A stretch of DNA of 64,000 nt from Catenaria anguillulae PL171 (GCA_002102555.1 MCFL01000012.1:372001-436000), one strand, 5' to 3'. Counted from the first letter of the stretch, positions 1-11,360 are shown. The notes: generated from the letters alone by a model not told the origin. A program made the numbers and translations.

Positions 1-557
1 AAAGATGCAGTCGGTTGTCATTACACAGCCGCAGGATCGCAACATTCACAACTTTATTTTCGGTGGCTATCTTATGCGCCAGGCGTTTGAGGTGGCCTAC
101 ACGACCGCATCTGTGTTTTGCAAAGGACATCCCGTGTTTTTGGCCATGGACGACATCTGGTTCCGGTACGCCATTGACACCTCACCTCGCTCTGGCCGTG
201 TACACACACATGCTCTCTTGGCTCACACTTGCCCATGTATCACATAGCAAACCCGTCCCCATCGGCTCGATCCTGCGCTTTGACTCACGCGTGGTCTACT
301 CCCGTGCGCCAACAAACACGTCGTTCCAAGTCATGGTGACTGCCGAGGTGATTGATATCAAGACAGGCACGCGCGACACAACCAATGTGTTCCACTACAC
401 GTTTGGCCTCGACAAGGCAAAGAACTCGCACCAGTTGCCCCAAGTGTTGCCGCGAACATACGAAGAGTCCATGAACTACTTGGAGGGCAAGCGCAAGTGG
501 GAGCTCGGATTGGAGATGGCCAAGGAAAACCATTCAAAGCTGTTGAACCTCTGGTAA
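1..557 (+). CDS. Acyl-CoA thioesterase, ACOT9-like, 3' end only
   Basis: This is the C-terminal hotdog domain of an acyl-CoA thioesterase of the ACOT9 type, which hydrolyses acyl-CoA to free acid and CoA, usually in mitochondria. The window opens inside the gene. The first exon reads through the family motif HNFIFGGYLMRQAFE and ends at 165. An 82-base intron (166-247, GTACGC..ATAG) restores the frame as DDIWFRKPVPIGSIL, which matches the hotdog beta strand following the central helix. The second exon runs to the stop at 557 and ends in a lysine- and glutamate-rich tail. The gene is convergent with the tomosyn gene, about 120 bases away. The upstream hotdog copy and any targeting peptide lie outside the window. 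Assignment to the ACOT9 branch rests on recalled family motifs. Confidence 0.85.
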   Translation, partial: RCSRLSLHSRRIATFTTLFSVAILCARRLRWPTRPHLCFAKDIPCFWPWTTSGSGTPLTPHLALAVYTHMLSWLTLAHVSHSKPVPIGSILRFDSRVVYSRAPTNTSFQVMVTAEVIDIKTGTRDTTNVFHYTFGLDKAKNSHQLPQVLPRTYEESMNYLEGKRKWELGLEMAKENHSKLLNLW

Positions 558-678
558 TTGTCGAGAGTTCTTGCTGGGGCCAAATGGGATTGGTGAAGGC
601 GTTCACAGTTGTCTTATCTTTACTTGATGTTTATTTGCTCCATGACATATACATTACTACCCACTCTGCTCGTATCAG

Positions 679-3600
679 TCAAAAGTGATACCATTTCTTC
701 TTTTCCTCTGCCTCGCGAATCTGCTTTGCCATCTTTGCAAACTGACTCGTCCCTTCACTCAACTGCGAGAACTTTTGTTCCAGCACATCGAGCTTTTCGC
801 CCCTCTTTTTCAAGGCGTCCATGGCCTGATGCGCCGCCGCATTCGCGCCCACACTTGCCTGATCCACCACACCAAAGGCATCATTGAGCTGCTTGGCCAA
901 AGCCGCATCCTGGGCCGACATCCCGTCTGCACCCGTTGTGGTTGCCGACACGCCCGCGTCACTCGTACCGAATGGCAGATAGGACAGCAAGCTGCCCAGC
1001 ACCGACGTGGGCTGCGTCGGCCGCGGCGGCAGTGGGACAAGTGGAACTATTTTGGTTGTAGACGCAGGCACCAACATGCCATCCATCTCGGCCTCCTCCC
1101 CCTTTCTCGCCCCACCACCACTCGTCTCGGCTGCTGCAGGCCGAGGAAAGTGCAGCCTCGGGTGTACGGCCCAGCTCGTATCTTTGCGGCAACCAAGCAC
1201 GTGCACGCGATTGTCACCCTCGACGTGCAACAGATGAGCGTCGAGTGTCGTGGCCACACGGTCCTTATCGAGTGCCTTGACGCCGTGCGACATGTCGGCG
1301 ACAAATTCAAGGTACGGGTACGTTAGAATCACGACGGCAATCTCGGTCACAACCATGATTTGCATTTCGGGCGTGTCGTCGTCCGAGGCGGCATTGGGCG
1401 AGCGGCGGCGTGAGCCAAGCAGGTTGGATTGGGACGCTGTCGGTGTTGTGGGGTCGTTAAGCGATTGGACTCTGACAATGTGGCCTGTTGGAGAACAAAA
1501 AAGCGTCAGAGCAGGCATAAATTTGTGTGCGTATGATGTTGAATCGTACCATGCCGCTCCAAATTGGGTTTCCACGAATGTAGCTTCTGGTAATCGTCCA
1601 TATCCAAAACCCGAATCGAGTCTCGAGTCACCACGACCATTGTAGGCTCATCCAACATGGGATGCAACTCCTTTTCCACTTGCAATATCCCTTTCGGCTT
1701 GAGCAGCGGTCGGCTCCCCTTGCCCTCCCCCGAGGCAAGCGGCACAAGTCTGGGCTTGCCGTGCTCCTCGCCATCCTGCATCTCGCTTGGGCTTTGAGAC
1801 AAGTTCCTCCTCAGCGTCGCCACATGCATCCTGGCCGCAGCCTCATACGCCTCGGCATCTGGAATCAGCACCACATCCAACACGGGCACGTCGCCCTTGT
1901 CCCGCAAGCACGTCTGCAGCTCAATCGTCTCGTCCTCGAGCGCATACACAAACACGTGGCCCGAACACCCAATCAAGAGCCGGAGCGTATCGTCCATGCC
2001 GCGATGCCACTTGACGCATGTTGGCTTGCAATTTGTTTCGTCGTCCATGCCCTCGGGATCCGTCGACACGAGCCGCGACCGCGAAAGCAGCCTGTTGCCT
2101 GCCTTTTTGGCTTGCTCGGCCGCCATTTCGCGCGCAATTTCGTCGCAAATGGGTGCCAGTTCGAGCTGAGTCACGTGCACCTCCGAGTGTGTGTCAAATA
2201 CATCCACGGTCCCGTCGGCCGTCATGACGGCAAGCATGCCGTCAAAGAGTGCCGCGTGTTGGGTGCGCGTCGGGCGCTTTGGAATCATGATGCGGTAGGG
2301 CAAAAAGATTCGGTCGCGGAACGCATGAAACTGGGTGCGGGTGAGTGCGAGCGGGATCCATGTCGAGACATCGGTCGCCGACGTGTGCAGAGCGGGCTTG
2401 ATGGCTGGGAGCGGCGTGCCGCTGCCGTCACCGTCATCGTCACCAGCGCGGTCGCCTGAATCAGTCGCAGTGGCCGCAGAACGTTCGGGACTTGCCGACC
2501 GTGGCATGCTCGTTGCATCGTCTTTTCCCACCATGATTCTCCCATCCACGTCCAGCTCGTCCAAACTCCTGACTCTGACCCTCTTGCCCTCAGCTTCTGC
2601 GCCGGCCACCATATACTTGCGACACAGCATCTCGACCAGCATGCCATTCTCACACCCGACCACCATCCTCGGCACCTTCCAATCGACCACGGCCCACGCC
2701 AACTTCAACCCAACATGCCACTCTGCCAACATGGTCGGATCCTCGACAATCGCCCTGGGCAAATGATCAATAATCACGGCCTTGATGAGCTCAAACGGAA
2801 CAAACAGGCCCGGCAGCTTTGTGGGCGGACTCGATGTCAAATCAAGCACGTGCACTCCCGACTCGGTGATGAGCGTTGCGAGCGCATGTTCAGGCACCCT
2901 GGTCCCGGGGGCAATGGTCTCGGGATGGCACCGCGCCCACCCGAGCGGGACTTGGCTCGTCAGTGTGTTGCATTGCCCTTGCAAGTCCATGATGTCGTTC
3001 ATGGCGTCCGGGTGCACGTATTGGTGCGAGACAGATTTCACGTGGCCCATGGTGCCGAGGGCCAGTGTGATGGGCAAGGTGAATTGGCGGACATGGCCGC
3101 CGGGCCCGGCGGGGGCCGTCGACACGTCGTAGGCGATTGCATCGCCCAGGTCGGACAGGGTGATGACAGCCCGCGGGTTGGTCGGAATCCAAGGAAGTGA
3201 GGAGAGAACGAGAAAGTCGGAGACGAGGCCAAACACGGGCGAATGTCGAATGACGTGGACGACGGGTGGGCGCGACGTGATGGATTTGGCTGAGCGCGGG
3301 TAGTCGAGGCGTACAATGGTGTGATCCGACAGCCCGCCGCCAACGTAGATGACGGCGCGCTCGCCCTCGAGTGACCAGACAAGTTTGAAAACGGGGCAAG
3401 CCATGTCGAATTCGGGGCCAGGCGATCCGTCGGGTTGATCCGACGGCACTTGAAAGACGCCCGTGGGCGTAGCACTTGAGCTGCCCAGTGTCCAAACAGC
3501 GATCCATCCATTGTCGTATCCCACACAAAACTGAGATCCGTCAGGGTGCCAGGCTGCTGATGTTGCGTGTGTGGGGCTTGTGTTGGCCGGCGTGAATGTG

Positions 3601-4388
3601 GGCCAATTCACACTTGTCGGCTTAAAGTGCACTTTGCGCGTTGGCAAGTCCCACACGACCAAGCTGCCGTCATAGTACACAATGAGCAGCAAGTTTGGCT
3701 GATACGGGTGCGTGCCAAGCGCCACCACAGGGACCATGGGCAGCGCCGCCTGCGACGAGATCAGGTACGACGACATCCACCGCTTGTCGATTGAAAACAC
3801 GGCCGTGCGCCCGTTGGTGCATCCAATGTACAGCCAGGGCGAGCCGGGCGCACCAAGTTCGAGCGTCAGCGCTTGGCCCTCGTGAATGCGCGCGTGGTGG
3901 ACGCACTCGCCAGTGGACAAATCAAAGACGATGATGCGGTTGACCGTGTCGATGCATGCAAGTGTGGCGGTGCCTGATTGAAGGACCATGGCTTTGGGCT
4001 CGGCGACCAAGCCGTCCATGGAAGTCTTCATGAGTATACCCTTGGAGGAAATGGGAGAGTTGCCACCCGAGCTTGATCGCGCTGATTTGGCAACACCCAC
4101 CGGTGAGGTTGAATTGGAAGCCGGGACATCTGGGTGCGGTAAAGAGACGCAGGATTCGAGGTTGTCGCGGCCAAGGATATGGATGGTGCCCGATCGTGTG
4201 CCGACAGCAAGTATGCCAAGGACCGGGTCGTATGCAGAGCATGTTGTCGCGCCTGCGAGACCAGTGGACGAGAGTGGTGTAATGTTGAAATGCGGATGAT
4301 TGGAGAAGAAGTGTTCAACCTCAGTCTCTTCGTCCACACGCGACACGGAGTTGGAGATGACTTTGGTGATACGTTTGAGGCCTTTCAT
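679..4388 (-). CDS. Tomosyn / Lgl / Sro7-family WD40 protein with C-terminal R-SNARE motif
   Basis: Two exons, 4388-1550 and 1484-679, join across a 65-base intron (GTACGA..AACAG) to give about 1,214 residues. The N-terminal 900 or so residues form the WD40 beta-propellers of the Lgl/tomosyn/Sro7 family, starting with a basic segment (MKGLKRITKVISNSVSR) and a first blade containing VLGILAVGTRSGTIHILG. The last 75 residues form an amphipathic R-SNARE-like helix with an arginine (KKRGEKLDVLEQK) at the zero-layer position. The protein ends in KKWYHF, close to the conserved animal tomosyn terminus. Tomosyns bind syntaxin/SNAP-25 t-SNAREs and regulate exocytosis. Yeast Sro7/Sro77 lack the SNARE tail, so this copy keeps the ancestral architecture. 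An acidic, low-complexity loop lies between blades (around 2400-2500). Confidence 0.88.
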
Positions 4389-5200
4389 GATGTGCTCGAG
4401 TCGATATTGGCTGTATCAGGTGCAGCTAGTACATTGCTTTGGGTTTCAAACCATGTTCTTCCCGTTGAATTCCGGCTTCGGTATATCGCGACAAGGGATC
4501 GATATCGACGCTGCGGACATACTTGTGTAGGTATGTACTCCCTTCGACCTTTGCTCGTAAATGCAAACATGCGCACGCATGCATGCAAGTTTCTGCGTCC
4601 AGGAAAACATTGCCGACTGCGCATTGACCGATATTCGAGTCTCATCTCACGACCTCCCCGTTGATGATATCCATAAGAGCAATCGCACAGAATCGTCGCG
4701 TCCGACTCTGCGCCACGCCCTGGCCACATGGACGCGTTTGGAGTCGCAATTTTGCATCTACGCCCACGTGAGGTGTTGCTATGGACGGATTGCTTGCTTG
4801 TGTTGGAGCGAGTATAAAGCGAACCCTGTCCATCCCGCCCACCCTCCTTCTGCTTGCTACTTTGTCTTACACGAATAACCAGCACGCCTTAATTGGTTGT
4901 AGTCCCCGATGCGGTTGGGCGACGACCCCAGACAGCGATGCAAGACTGCATACTCACTCCCGTGTAAAACACTCGGCCGGATCTTTCGGGGTTTGATGGC
5001 GGAGCACCAAAAAGGAGGACATGACACTTTCATGGGGTTCCCGTATTGGATTTTCTTGATTGAATTTCAACGGTCGGGAATCACCGCCTGCTGCTTTATT
5101 TTGACATCATTATGTACCTTTGCTGCCCCTGACTGGCAAGACACGCAGTCAAACGACGATGTATACATGACAGTTCAAGTTCTTTGAAATACCACCAAAC
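4389..5200. other. Intergenic, divergent promoter region
   Basis: 812 bases separate the tomosyn start and the start of a small plus-strand gene. Open frames here are short and mutually overlapping with no family resemblance. No RNA gene recognised. Confidence 0.5.
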
Positions 5201-5781
5201 ATGATGCAATCCCCTCTGGAACAATCGCCCACGAGTGCGACGCCCACATCTCCGTCGCCGTCTGTAGCGCCCGGGACCCGCCCACCCATGCCGGCCCGCT
5301 CCCAGCTTGCTGTACCCGGCACACGACCATCACAATCATCGGCTCGATCATCTCCATCCACCTCGTCCAAACTTGCCAAATCCATGACCAAGCTCGGCAC
5401 GGCTGTGTACGCCGACGGCATGCACGAGCTGGCAGATGCACACACGCTGGCTCTTGCATCGGGAACGCAGCTGGTTCATTGCTTGGTGCGGTTAACCGTC
5501 GCAATGAGCAGTGACGTGCATGAGGCTGACCAGACATGTCGGGATCACGGCGTCGACATTCACAGGCTACGCTCAAGGCCATTGAGGCAAAGGTGGGCAC
5601 GGCGCACGACACGGTCACGGATGTACATGACACATTGACGGCCGTGTGCAAAGCTGGGCAGTTGAGGATGGCGGCGGTGGCGTTGAGGAGGGCCGTCGAC
5701 AAGTGCGATTCGGCATCTGTTGTTCTTGTTGCTGGCAGTGATGGCGGTGGTGGACGGGCGTTGGAAGGGAGCAGCAGGTAA
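5201..5781 (+). CDS. Small helical protein, unassigned (possibly BLOC-1/BORC-like)
   Basis: I do not recognise this protein. A 50-base intron (5516-5565, GTGCAT..CACAG) joins two frames into about 176 residues. Residues 1-55 are Ser/Pro/Thr-rich and probably disordered. From KLAKSMTKLGTAVYADGMHE onward the protein is a continuous amphipathic helix with heptad-like spacing, followed by a Gly-rich tail. Size and helix layout resemble subunits of the lysosome-positioning BORC/BLOC-1 complexes, but no diagnostic motif supports that, so it is only a suggestion. The start is the first of two adjacent ATG codons. Intron length and frame agreement favour a real gene. Confidence 0.5.
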
Positions 5782-6157
5782 AGATGAAAACCTCTTGATT
5801 TCCTTGTATTTCATATGACGGTCAACGTTGTGTCGTTGGGGGAAAGAGAGACCAAGGAATGAAAAGGAGGGGAGAGAAGGAGAGTATGGACATGAGACAA
5901 GACGGAGGAGGTAGGGAGAAAGAAAGTTATGCACAGCGGCCAGGCCAGTCTGCTCGAGACAGCCCGCCGGTTAGGAGAAAGGGGAACAACAAACAACAAA
6001 GGGGAAGACAACGACTCGCCCGCGATGAGGCACGTCACACTCACCATCTCAATCACGACACTAACGAAATATGAACACTCCTTGCACGCTCTTGACCACC
6101 CAAAATGAAGGGGTGACAACAATCAACGGTCACCCTTGTGTAAAGTAAAGTCACGAC
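5782..6157. other. Intergenic between convergent genes
   Basis: 376 bases, purine-rich on the plus strand around 5850-6010. It probably holds the two 3' untranslated regions. Nothing else seen. Confidence 0.5.
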
Positions 6158-6686
6158 TTAGAATCCCTGGCGGGGCTGGAAGAGCTGGTGCGTCTTGCCC
6201 AAATCCAAATTGGTTCCACGGCGCGCCGCGCTCGACTTGCGCCTGGCAGACCCGTTGTCGAGGGCCTTGCGCTGAGCAATCGTGTGCTCCAAGTCGCGGA
6301 AGTGGTCGTTGCGGCGCGTGTCGTGCATGAACTTGTGGGCGGCTTCCTTGCCCAGAATGTCTTGGATGGCGGCCATGAGGCGGCGCACCTCGGCCTCGTT
6401 TTCTTCGCGGGTTGGGCTGGCCGGGGGTGAGTCAGTGCCGCTATGAGGGAAGAGGGAGGGCACGTAGAACGCGTCGGGTTAGGTTAGTTCTCAGAGGTTC
6501 TGAGGAAATGGAATGGGATCCATCCAGCCATCGACGCGTGGACGGGACGAGCGGGACGAGACGAGAGACACGGGAGATGGCGTACTTGTGCTTGCGGTGG
6601 CGCTCAGCGGCAGTCAGTGAGGGTTTCCGGCGGCGGCCACCAACGTTGGTAGCAGGGGCGGCGGGAAGGTGCTCGAGATGGAACAT
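6158..6686 (-). CDS. Small basic helical protein, function unknown
   Basis: Unrecognised. Exons 6686-6586 and 6440-6158 join across an intron (GTACGC..CATAG) to give 127 residues. The first exon encodes a basic stretch (GGRRRKPSLTAAERHRKH). The second encodes a predicted helix (REENEAEVRRLMAAIQDIL, then EAAHKFMHDTRRNDHFRDLE) and a basic C-terminus ending in LFQPRQGF. The splice restores a clean frame, which supports a real gene. An additional 5' exon cannot be excluded. The protein has no membrane segment and no signal peptide. Composition suggests a nuclear or complex-associated helical protein (inference only). Confidence 0.5.
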
Positions 6687-7607
6687 GATGGGTCAATGAT
6701 TTTGATATATCGGGGAATGATTTGGTGTCAAGTAGGTTGTAGCGATTGCAAGACGGGAGAGGATAGGGGTGGGCACCGGCTGGACTTTATACGTTGAACG
6801 TTGTCTTGGTCTGGGTAACGTTATTCAAAGGCAGTGGCGAGCGAAAACCGAAATGCAAGAGGGATTGTTCTTGGTTGAGTCAAGTGACCCGTCCTCGACA
6901 GCTGAGCCTCCCCCACTGACTTTCGTATCCGTCATTAGCATCCCTGCAATTAGGTACCACTGCAACCCATCATCCCACACAACAACGACACGATAATCCT
7001 CACGCACAAGATACCCAGGGATTTACGCAACCACCAATATCATTCTGATGGGACAGTCACGCCGCCGTCCCGCCAGCTCATCTTGCCATGTGTGTAAGTA
7101 GATCGTATGAGGCCGCCAGTCCGCCATGAGGCGCGACTTCGTTCATTCATGAAAGGAAGGTTTGGAAAATGGGAGACGCGTCCTCAGAGTGAGGCTCATC
7201 ATGTCAGCTGATGCTTTTGGGTCATTCGTCGGCCATTTTGCACGGGTTTCCGCTATTTCAATGCCTGGCGCGCTGCTTTTCATGCCAAAAATTCCGAATG
7301 GTTTTTCACTTTGAGCGATTCCTCATGCGGACACCTTCATTGGTAAATAGTGGAGCTTGCGGTCCTTGCGTACCCAGATGTTGGCGCAGGGAATGCTCTT
7401 TTCCATATATTGGGCAGCGAATCGTTGATGATTCAAGAGGGATATGGCGAACGGAACTGAATAGGGAGGAAGTAGTAAATGTACAAGGACTGACAACGAC
7501 CTGAAACAAAGTGCATGTCACAGCAAACCGCCAAGTTGTCCATATCAGCTTGACCCTTTACGCGACATGGCCGGCGCAGCTGTTTCCTGAAACGCCCTCA
7601 GTGCCCT
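6687..7607. other. Intergenic, 921 bases
   Basis: AT-richer than its surroundings. It holds the presumed promoter of the gene ending at 6158 and the 3' flank of the gene ending at 7608. Open frames are short and show no conserved motif. Confidence 0.45.
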
Positions 7608-8189
7608 TCATTCCCCGGCAAGCACCCAGTCGCCGCCAGCAATCTTCTCGCCTTGCTCGTCCGTCTCGAGGTACATGTAGTCGTGGATGCCACGCCAGAA
7701 ATAGACCAAGAAAGTCTTGCCCGCCTGTTGTTGTTGCTGTTGCGCGTCGCCTGAAATGAACGGACCGGGCGCACCAGCGTGAGCTTGCTGGGCAATGACT
7801 GACATGACACACATCAGAAACATGTAGCATGGCAGAGGCGTCGAAGTGAGACATGATCGTTTGTGTGCCGGATGCCGCAAGATGAGACGTGCGCAAAGGA
7901 ACGGACCTTGCTCGACCGTGCCGCGACCGCCAACAAGTGACTGCACGGCCTCCTTGGAGGGCAACACGAGATCGGGCGGGCCCATGGCCTCAAACACGTC
8001 CTGAGCCGGCGTGCCGGGGCGGCCCAGCGCTTGTAGGAGCGTGGTCATGGCCGTGTGTTTTTCATTGCCGAACGAGTCGACGGCAGGGTTCCAGTCGGGA
8101 GCACCGGCGAAGCGCGAAGGTGCGGCGCGTAAGGTTTTGAACGTGATGGACGCGGATTGGACATCCGAGGCAGAGGGTGCGGCAGACAT
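7608..8189 (-). CDS. Conserved-looking small protein with C-terminal FLVYFWRGIHDYMYLE motif
   Basis: No function assigned. The chosen start is the ATG at 8189 (MSAAPSASDVQSASITFK). A 123-base in-frame intron (7784-7906, GTCCGT..CAAG) is the best reading, because the retained sequence would insert an unrelated Cys- and Met-rich stretch. The spliced product is 152 residues. The middle reads NEKHTAMTTLLQALGRPGT, then a Gln run, then the aromatic stretch KTFLVYFWRGIHDYMYLE and a short Glu/Gly/Trp tail. I associate the VYFWRG.HDY pattern with an uncharacterised conserved eukaryotic family, but I cannot name it. The protein has no transmembrane helix and is likely soluble. Confidence 0.6.
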   Translation of the reverse strand: MSAAPSASDVQSASITFKTLRAAPSRFAGAPDWNPAVDSFGNEKHTAMTTLLQALGRPGTPAQDVFEAMGPPDLVLPSKEAVQSLVGGRGTVEQGPFLCARLILRHPAHKRSCLTSTPLPCYMFLMCVMSVIAQQAHAGAPGPFISGDAQQQQQQAGKTFLVYFWRGIHDYMYLETDEQGEKIAGGDWVLAGE

Positions 8190-8581
8190 TGTGTCGGTGG
8201 GGAGATAATTGGATTTGTTACCTATGTGTGTGCAGATTACATGGATCATGGATTGACAAAGGCCGAGGGACTGAGTCAAGACTCAAGAGAGAAGAGGGAA
8301 GAGCGGCCATGGGAACACAGTGCCTTTTATGCTCATCGTCCTCGGTTCGCACGGCATGCCTGATCCTGCCGGCTGTGCCACCGGCCTTGGCACCCAGGTC
8401 GGAACGACACTGCGTGAACGTTTCGTAGACCGAGTGCCGAACGAGAGAAGAACTCTTCTCGAAGCCGCATGCACGTGACGTGGCTTGGTCCGTCCCCAAC
8501 TCCTGTGTCGCACGCGCCTGATGCTCATGGCGCTCATCGACTATACCTTATCGCTTTCGCTCTTCAAAGTAGTCAAGGATA
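8190..8581. promoter_or_regulatory. Shared divergent promoter region
   Basis: 392 bases between two divergent starts (8189 minus, 8582 plus). It must contain both promoters. I see no unambiguous TATA box or repeated element. Confidence 0.35.
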
Positions 8582-9490
8582 ATGTCATGCACATGTAAGC
8601 ACACACCGCACTTGCAACAATCTGTTCGCCGGCCATCATGTACGATGCCATGTATCAAGTTAAATACGACCTGCCGCCCGCCTTGACAGACAGAATCCAA
8701 CAACTGACTCCCGTGACTGTCGCTCTTGTTCTCTCCCGTCAACATCTTTGCTCCCAGCATCACTGCCAAATGACCATGTCACCAAGTACCACGCTCGCAC
8801 CTTCGGCCTTCCCCGCCGCATTTGCCTCCCGCCGCCCATTGCTACCATCTCGCGCATCGAAAAGTTTTCCTCGGCACACCGCCTCCATTCACCACACCTG
8901 ACGGACGAGGAAAATGCGCAAATCTTTGGCAAGTGTAACCACGTCAATTTCCACGGACACAATTACACATGTATGTCCTTGCCTCTCCTCATCCACACGC
9001 GTGTGTCGGGTATGCTGTCCGAGGGGAGCTTCGGAATTTTGTTGACCAGCTCTGGCATTTGCAGTGCAAGTCGATGTAAGAGGACCCATTGACCCACGCA
9101 CTGGAATGGTCGTCAACATCACCGACCTCAAGAAATGCATTCAAGATTCAGTCATGTCGCTCGTCGACCACCGCAATTTGGACTTGGACGTGCCGTACTT
9201 TGCGCAAGGGATTCCGAGGTGCGTCGTTACTCTCCTCTGCCTTCAGCTCCACTTCGCCTCTCGCCACGGAGCTCACGCTCTGCCCGGACGTGTGTGAGTA
9301 GCACGACCGAAAATCTTGCCGTCTTTGTGTACCGGACCCTCGCCAAGCACTACCGAAATACGTTGGTGCCACTGGCGATGGATTGAACCGACCACGGCTT
9401 GTCAAGGTGACGCTATGGGAGACGGACAAGAACATTGTCGAGTATTCTGAGGATTGGGGATCCAGCCGTAGCAGGAGGTGCTGTCGATAA
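8582..9490 (+). CDS. PTS: 6-pyruvoyl-tetrahydropterin synthase
   Basis: Converts dihydroneopterin triphosphate to 6-pyruvoyl-tetrahydropterin in tetrahydrobiopterin synthesis. Exons: 8582-8594, 8758-8970, 9065-9218, 9299-9365 and 9407-9490. The zinc and catalytic set is visible: SAHRLHS, FGKC, HVNFHGHNY, DHRNLD, then SSTTENLAVFVY and LWETDKNIVEYSED. The family frame has no ATG of its own. A 13-base first exon (MSCT) with a strong GTAAGC donor reads in frame into exon 2, and I infer this start. The last intron would be only 41 bases (GTGCCA..CAAG), so a frameshift is an alternative. The protein is slightly longer than the human enzyme at its N-terminus. The pathway is patchy in fungi. Confidence 0.88.
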
Positions 9491-9626
9491 TGGGGTTCCA
9501 AATGGGAACGGCGAGCTGACACAGTAGCCTTAACCTTGATTCCGTTTTCCCAACATGTACCTACTTTCAATTGATACACGCAACTGACTTTTCATCGACT
9601 GTCTGGTGCAACTTGTCACAACGGTC

Positions 9627-10920
9627 CTATCGCTGAACCTGCAGCAGCCCAATCTCCATGAGGACTTGCACCTTGGCCATGAGCTGTGGATTCCTTGATG
9701 CCTGATCCATGAATCTACACGAAGAAGCCGTTCCTCTTTCCCAGTCAAAACGATTGCAACCAATGGGAAGACTACGACGTGAGAAGGAAACGTACAGCCC
9801 CAGCTCAACACCGCCTCCACCGCGTCGCATCCCATCCAAGAACCGTTGAATTTGCGGATCCATGAGTGCTTCGCGCACTCGGGCATCGCTTTGCAAGCGC
9901 TCAACAAGTGCGCGTTCGTGAGGGGGCAAGTCGCTGTGCTGGCTGGTGCCGGGCGGCGACGTCGACTGGATGGTCTTTTTTGTGGCAATGGGCGTCAGCT
10001 CAGCCTTGCTCGGGCCTGCGGGTTTGAACTTTGCATTTGCTGGCACCTCGTCGTCGTCCAACTCTTCAATCTTTGGCCGACTCGACGCTTTCTGCTGCTG
10101 TTTTTCGTCCGGTGCGGAAGACCCCGATGCAGATGATGATGCTGGGGCATTCTTCTCCAACTCGTTGCCCATCAATCCTGTCACGCGCTGCATTCCCTTC
10201 CAATACTTATCCGCCCGAGGATTGGTCCTGGGATCATATTTTTTTGTGCTGCCACGGGATCTTTTTCGACAAGTGCCAAAAACTCGGCAAATCCGGGGTC
10301 GTCAAAGATGGAGCGTAGGTGTGCGTCCGAGTCGATGGTGCCGAGCAGCGAGGGGTGACATAGACTGTGAACCGAGAAAAGAGAAACCTCAGCAGGTGGG
10401 AAAAAGTCGAAGTATCAACCAGAGTGAATTCGACGTACGGTTGGGATCCATTTGGCCCTTTGCTGCTTCCTTCAATGCCTCCTGCACATCGGAAAACACG
10501 ATGGGTCGCCTTTCCTTGATCGCGCTTTGGCACCTCCAGTACCGGCACAGCGAATCCCTCTCTCCCGGTACGCCGCTTTTTTCCCACTGCTACCGCTGTC
10601 TACTGTTCAAAAACCCACGCTTCATGCCCGCCAATCCACCAGAGCTCACCGCCTTCGCTTTCGGCTTGTCTGTCACCGCAGCAGCGGCCGCAGCGCAGGC
10701 CGTGGCCGATCCGCCAACGTGGTCGCATCCACATTTCGGTTGGCCTTGCGTTGGCGCTCGCGCTCGAGCCGGGCGTGCACTGCGTGCTTGAGCTGTGTGG
10801 CCGATGCACGCTTGGATGCGAGCTCGCAGACGCGTCCTCAAGGGGCGGCGGCAGGTCGTCGTGTGACTCGTCGCCTTCGTCGTCTTCGGCGGACACGCGT
10901 TGGGATCAGAGGCCACGCTA
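9627..10920 (-). CDS. STI1/heat-shock-chaperonin-binding repeat protein (5' part uncertain)
   Basis: The C-terminal half is well supported. An exon ending at 9796 and a last exon 9714-9627 join (GTACGT..TGTAG) to give LGLFMDQASRNPQLMAKVQ. Two DP/STI1-like helical repeats are visible: SIFDDPGFAEFLALVEKDP, and DARVREALMDPQIQRFLDGM followed by NPQLMAKVQVLMEIGLLQ. They are separated by an acidic Lys/Glu linker. Such repeats bind Hsp70/Hsp90 clients or proteasomal partners. Frames change at a T7 run (10239-10245), where eight bases would keep one frame. Upstream (10400-10920), plausible pieces (FSDVQEALKEAAKGQMDPN, GGLAGMKRGFLN, LKHAVHARLERERQRKANRN) lie in different frames, so the 5' exons and start are not resolved. 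The exact family is not identified. Confidence 0.55.
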
Positions 10921-11360
10921 AAGGTGCTTTTGGACGTGGAAGGAGGCTCAGGCACTGGTGGGGCCACGCCAGTCAAAGAACGGGCTGGGTTGGACGCTGG
11001 CGAGGAGAGTGGGAAACAGAACGTGAGCGAGAAGTGATCAACATTGGCGAGTTCAGCCGACGAAAGCTGCCGCCCGCCGGCAGCGCAACACAGCGTACTG
11101 GTTAGCATGGTATTGTATTGGCAAGTTGCTTCAAGTCTGCATGTGCCGTGATCTTGCGTACATCCCGTTTTGAACTAAGGAACATGAAGATGATGCGCAT
11201 TATGGCCAATTGATCTGGCCAACACATTTCATGTGGTCTGGCCGATCCTCTTGCAAAACGTTTTGCGTAAATAGATGGCAATCCAGGAGAAAAGAGGAAA
11301 TGATTCAGGAAGTAACATTTATCGTCTTGGTATGTACAATTACAAAAAAGGTCTTCAGCT

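Noticed and set aside
10239-10245. Programmed frameshift at the T7/A7 run
   Set aside because: Similar one-base changes occur at many other homopolymers in unrelated genes and in both directions, so an error explanation is simpler.
9946-10791. 281-residue plus-strand open frame
   Set aside because: Antisense to the STI1-like gene. Composition is irregular and no motif is visible, while the minus strand shows conserved repeats and splice sites.
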